64,000 nucleotides of DNA, from NCBI GenBank assembly GCA_013339895.1, contig JABACO010000004.1, forward strand, positions 6,211,582 to 6,275,581, written 5' to 3'. Both the position numbers and the translations under genes were made by a program. A model generated the notes under the pieces. The model saw only the letters and a list, made by a program, of their open reading frames with translations, searched no databases and was not told where the DNA came from. Source of the DNA: Ephydatia muelleri. Its lineage: Eukaryota; Porifera; Demospongiae; Spongillida; Spongillidae. Positions 62,482-64,000 of the stretch are shown piece by piece (position 1 is the stretch's first letter; every line of letters begins with the position of its first letter).

Positions 62482-64000
62482 ACACACTGGATGATGCATA
62501 CACATACTAATACTGAATACTGATGTACAGTAGCGGTTAAATTAAACATCACACATCGTCTTAGTGCTACACGATGCAGAACGACTATCCAAGACTATTC
62601 AACAAACGAAACCTATATAACACTAAAAGTGTTAACTAGCGGGGGGGAAGTCTTTGCAACGCACTGTGCAAAAAGTTAGATATACGATCGGTATATTTTT
62701 AGTTATATTGAGAATACGCCAAAATATACGCCTGAGTACTATATTTGAAATATAAGACGGCGTATATTCAAGAATCCGCAAGTGTTAAATACGTCACTGT
62801 TTATATAGGCACAATTAAGTGTACAAAATATACCCCCGTAAGTATATTTATATCATACCACCGTGTATATTCAAGTTTCACATATTCTGTGTGTATATTT
62901 GTCTGCGAGTTATCAATTCTTGTATAAGCGTTCATAAGCATCTAATTACTAAGGAGCCGGCGCTTGTCTTTAGTACTTAGCAGTACAACCGAACTTGACA
63001 ACGCTCAATGTGGAAGGCGGAATTCGATACTGATGGACATCTGCCTGTGTGTATATGTGTGTGTGGACATCTGTCTGTGTGGGAGATCTGTCTGAGTGTG
63101 TGTGTCTGTGCATATGCGTGTGTGTGGACATCTGTCTGTGTATACGTGTGTGTGGACATCTGTCTGTATGCGTGTGTGTGGACATCTGTCATGTGTGTAC
63201 GTGAGACTGTGTGTCCGTCTGTGTGTTGTGTGTTTATGCGTGTGCATGGACATCTGCGTGTATGTGCTAGTGTGTGTGTCCGCGAGCGTGTGGACATGTA
63301 CGTGCAAGTGTGTGTCATTACAATTTTGAAATGTTAATGTGTACCATTTTGATTCTTACCATTATTGTTCAATTTGGAATGGATATACAGTACATAATGA
63401 TATGGAAAGTATGGTATAGAGGTTGTGCAATAGCGTCATAAATCGTCATCAATAAATAGCAACCTTTGCTAAGCGCCCTTTTTGAGTGTCAAAAGCAGAC
63501 ACGTGTCTATCCGTAATAGAGTGATTAGAGGTTCCTGACTATACCGTTTTGAGCCATTTCGTGTGATTAATGCAGCTAGAAAGTACGGCCAAGTACTCTG
63601 AGTATTACTATTAGCTTCATGACACTGCCAAACAGCGTTACAAGGTAAAATTGGAGCTGGTTGGTGCGCTTGAAGACCCGTATGTTGCGTATGAGAGAGG
63701 CATTGTTAGTGTAGATTGGAATAATTGGCCTCAGGTTCCGATAGCTGTAGCAAAGACTCTGCAGCATCAATTCTTTTTTTTTACCAACTTCCTTTTTATC
63801 ACCTCCAATGTTCTGTGGAATCTGTTCATATCATGCACACGCTTCCTCTTCAAAGGGCTCTTCACGTGCTCGAATAAGGAAGGAACATAATCAGGGGATA
63901 GGAGGTTGTTGCTCTATTCCCCCGAAACGAAGTGTACGCTACATATCCACGAGTACTCATTTGGAATCCAATCTTTGCGCCCCTCTGCTGCTATCCACTG
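59613..64000. repeat. Near-identical direct copy of 29350-33765
   Basis: The copy starts at the first base after the gap and runs to the window end with offset 30263 falling to 30235. It repeats the gypsy integrase remnant (59613-60370), the 78-residue frame (60381), a (CA)n array (62217-62488), the left part of the TIR element (from about 62660) and the GGACATCTGT minisatellite (63035-63300). Differences are mostly single-base indels, clustered at 60750-61640, plus array length. This pattern fits an uncollapsed haplotype or duplicated contig end better than a biological duplication. Confidence 0.93.
62217..62488 (+). repeat. (CA)n microsatellite, second copy
   Basis: Counterpart of 31946-32250, about 30 bases shorter and with more CACCACAC interruptions. 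Confidence 0.93.

Overview
The window looks like draft animal (metazoan) nuclear DNA. The evidence is split genes with GT/AG introns, a GCN5/PCAF acetyltransferase, TRIM-type RING/B-box/filamin/NHL genes, a PP1 glycogen-targeting subunit, very many microsatellites, foldback elements and degraded transposons. The TRIM-filamin-NHL pair and the retroelement C-terminal modules recall sponge and cnidarian genomes. I infer a non-bilaterian invertebrate, most likely a sponge, but nothing here proves the taxon. There is a 1000-N scaffold gap at 58613-59612.

Layout. 1-1.4 kb is an imperfect palindrome holding a retroelement fragment. 1.9-17.4 kb (+) is most of a KAT2 gene with 12 recognisable exons. 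Its introns carry a 1.2 kb foldback element (4.7-5.9 kb), an intronless cysteine-hydrolase-like gene with its own promoter motifs (8.1-8.5 kb), several MITEs and a gutted Ty3/gypsy element (15-16.6 kb). 17.6-23.5 kb is a large inverted duplication carrying exons of an unrecognised gene. 23.9-25.0 kb holds MITEs, and 25.2-27.4 kb (-) a broken TRIM-like gene. 29-30.1 kb is a gypsy remnant, and 32.4-35.05 kb a TIR-bounded element. 35.8-40.5 kb is a transposase cluster: an intron-containing gypsy-integrase-like (Ginger/GIN1-type) ORF, a P-element/THAP9-like transposase and a further repeat gene. 40.5-42.7 kb (-) is a LINE. 43.9-44.6 kb (+) is a PPP1R3-like gene. 45.7-47.8 kb (-) is a second broken TRIM-like gene. 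48-58.6 kb is MITEs, a 5 kb palindrome and a THAP-domain transposon. After the gap, 59613-64000 repeats 29350-33765.

The genes do not form a pathway. The host genes are a chromatin acetyltransferase, a glycogen-metabolism PP1 subunit and two decayed E3-ligase-like paralogs. Many reading frames break by 1-2 nt at homopolymers or dinucleotide runs while conserved residues survive. The duplicated tail also differs by many single-base indels. Part of the frame damage may therefore be base-calling error rather than decay. The observations I rank highest are the small GC-richer hydrolase-like gene in the KAT2 intron, a MITE family with exact 8-bp target duplications and an empty site in the sister palindrome arm, the intron-bearing integrase with a second element nested in its intron, and six scattered copies of one putative endonuclease module.
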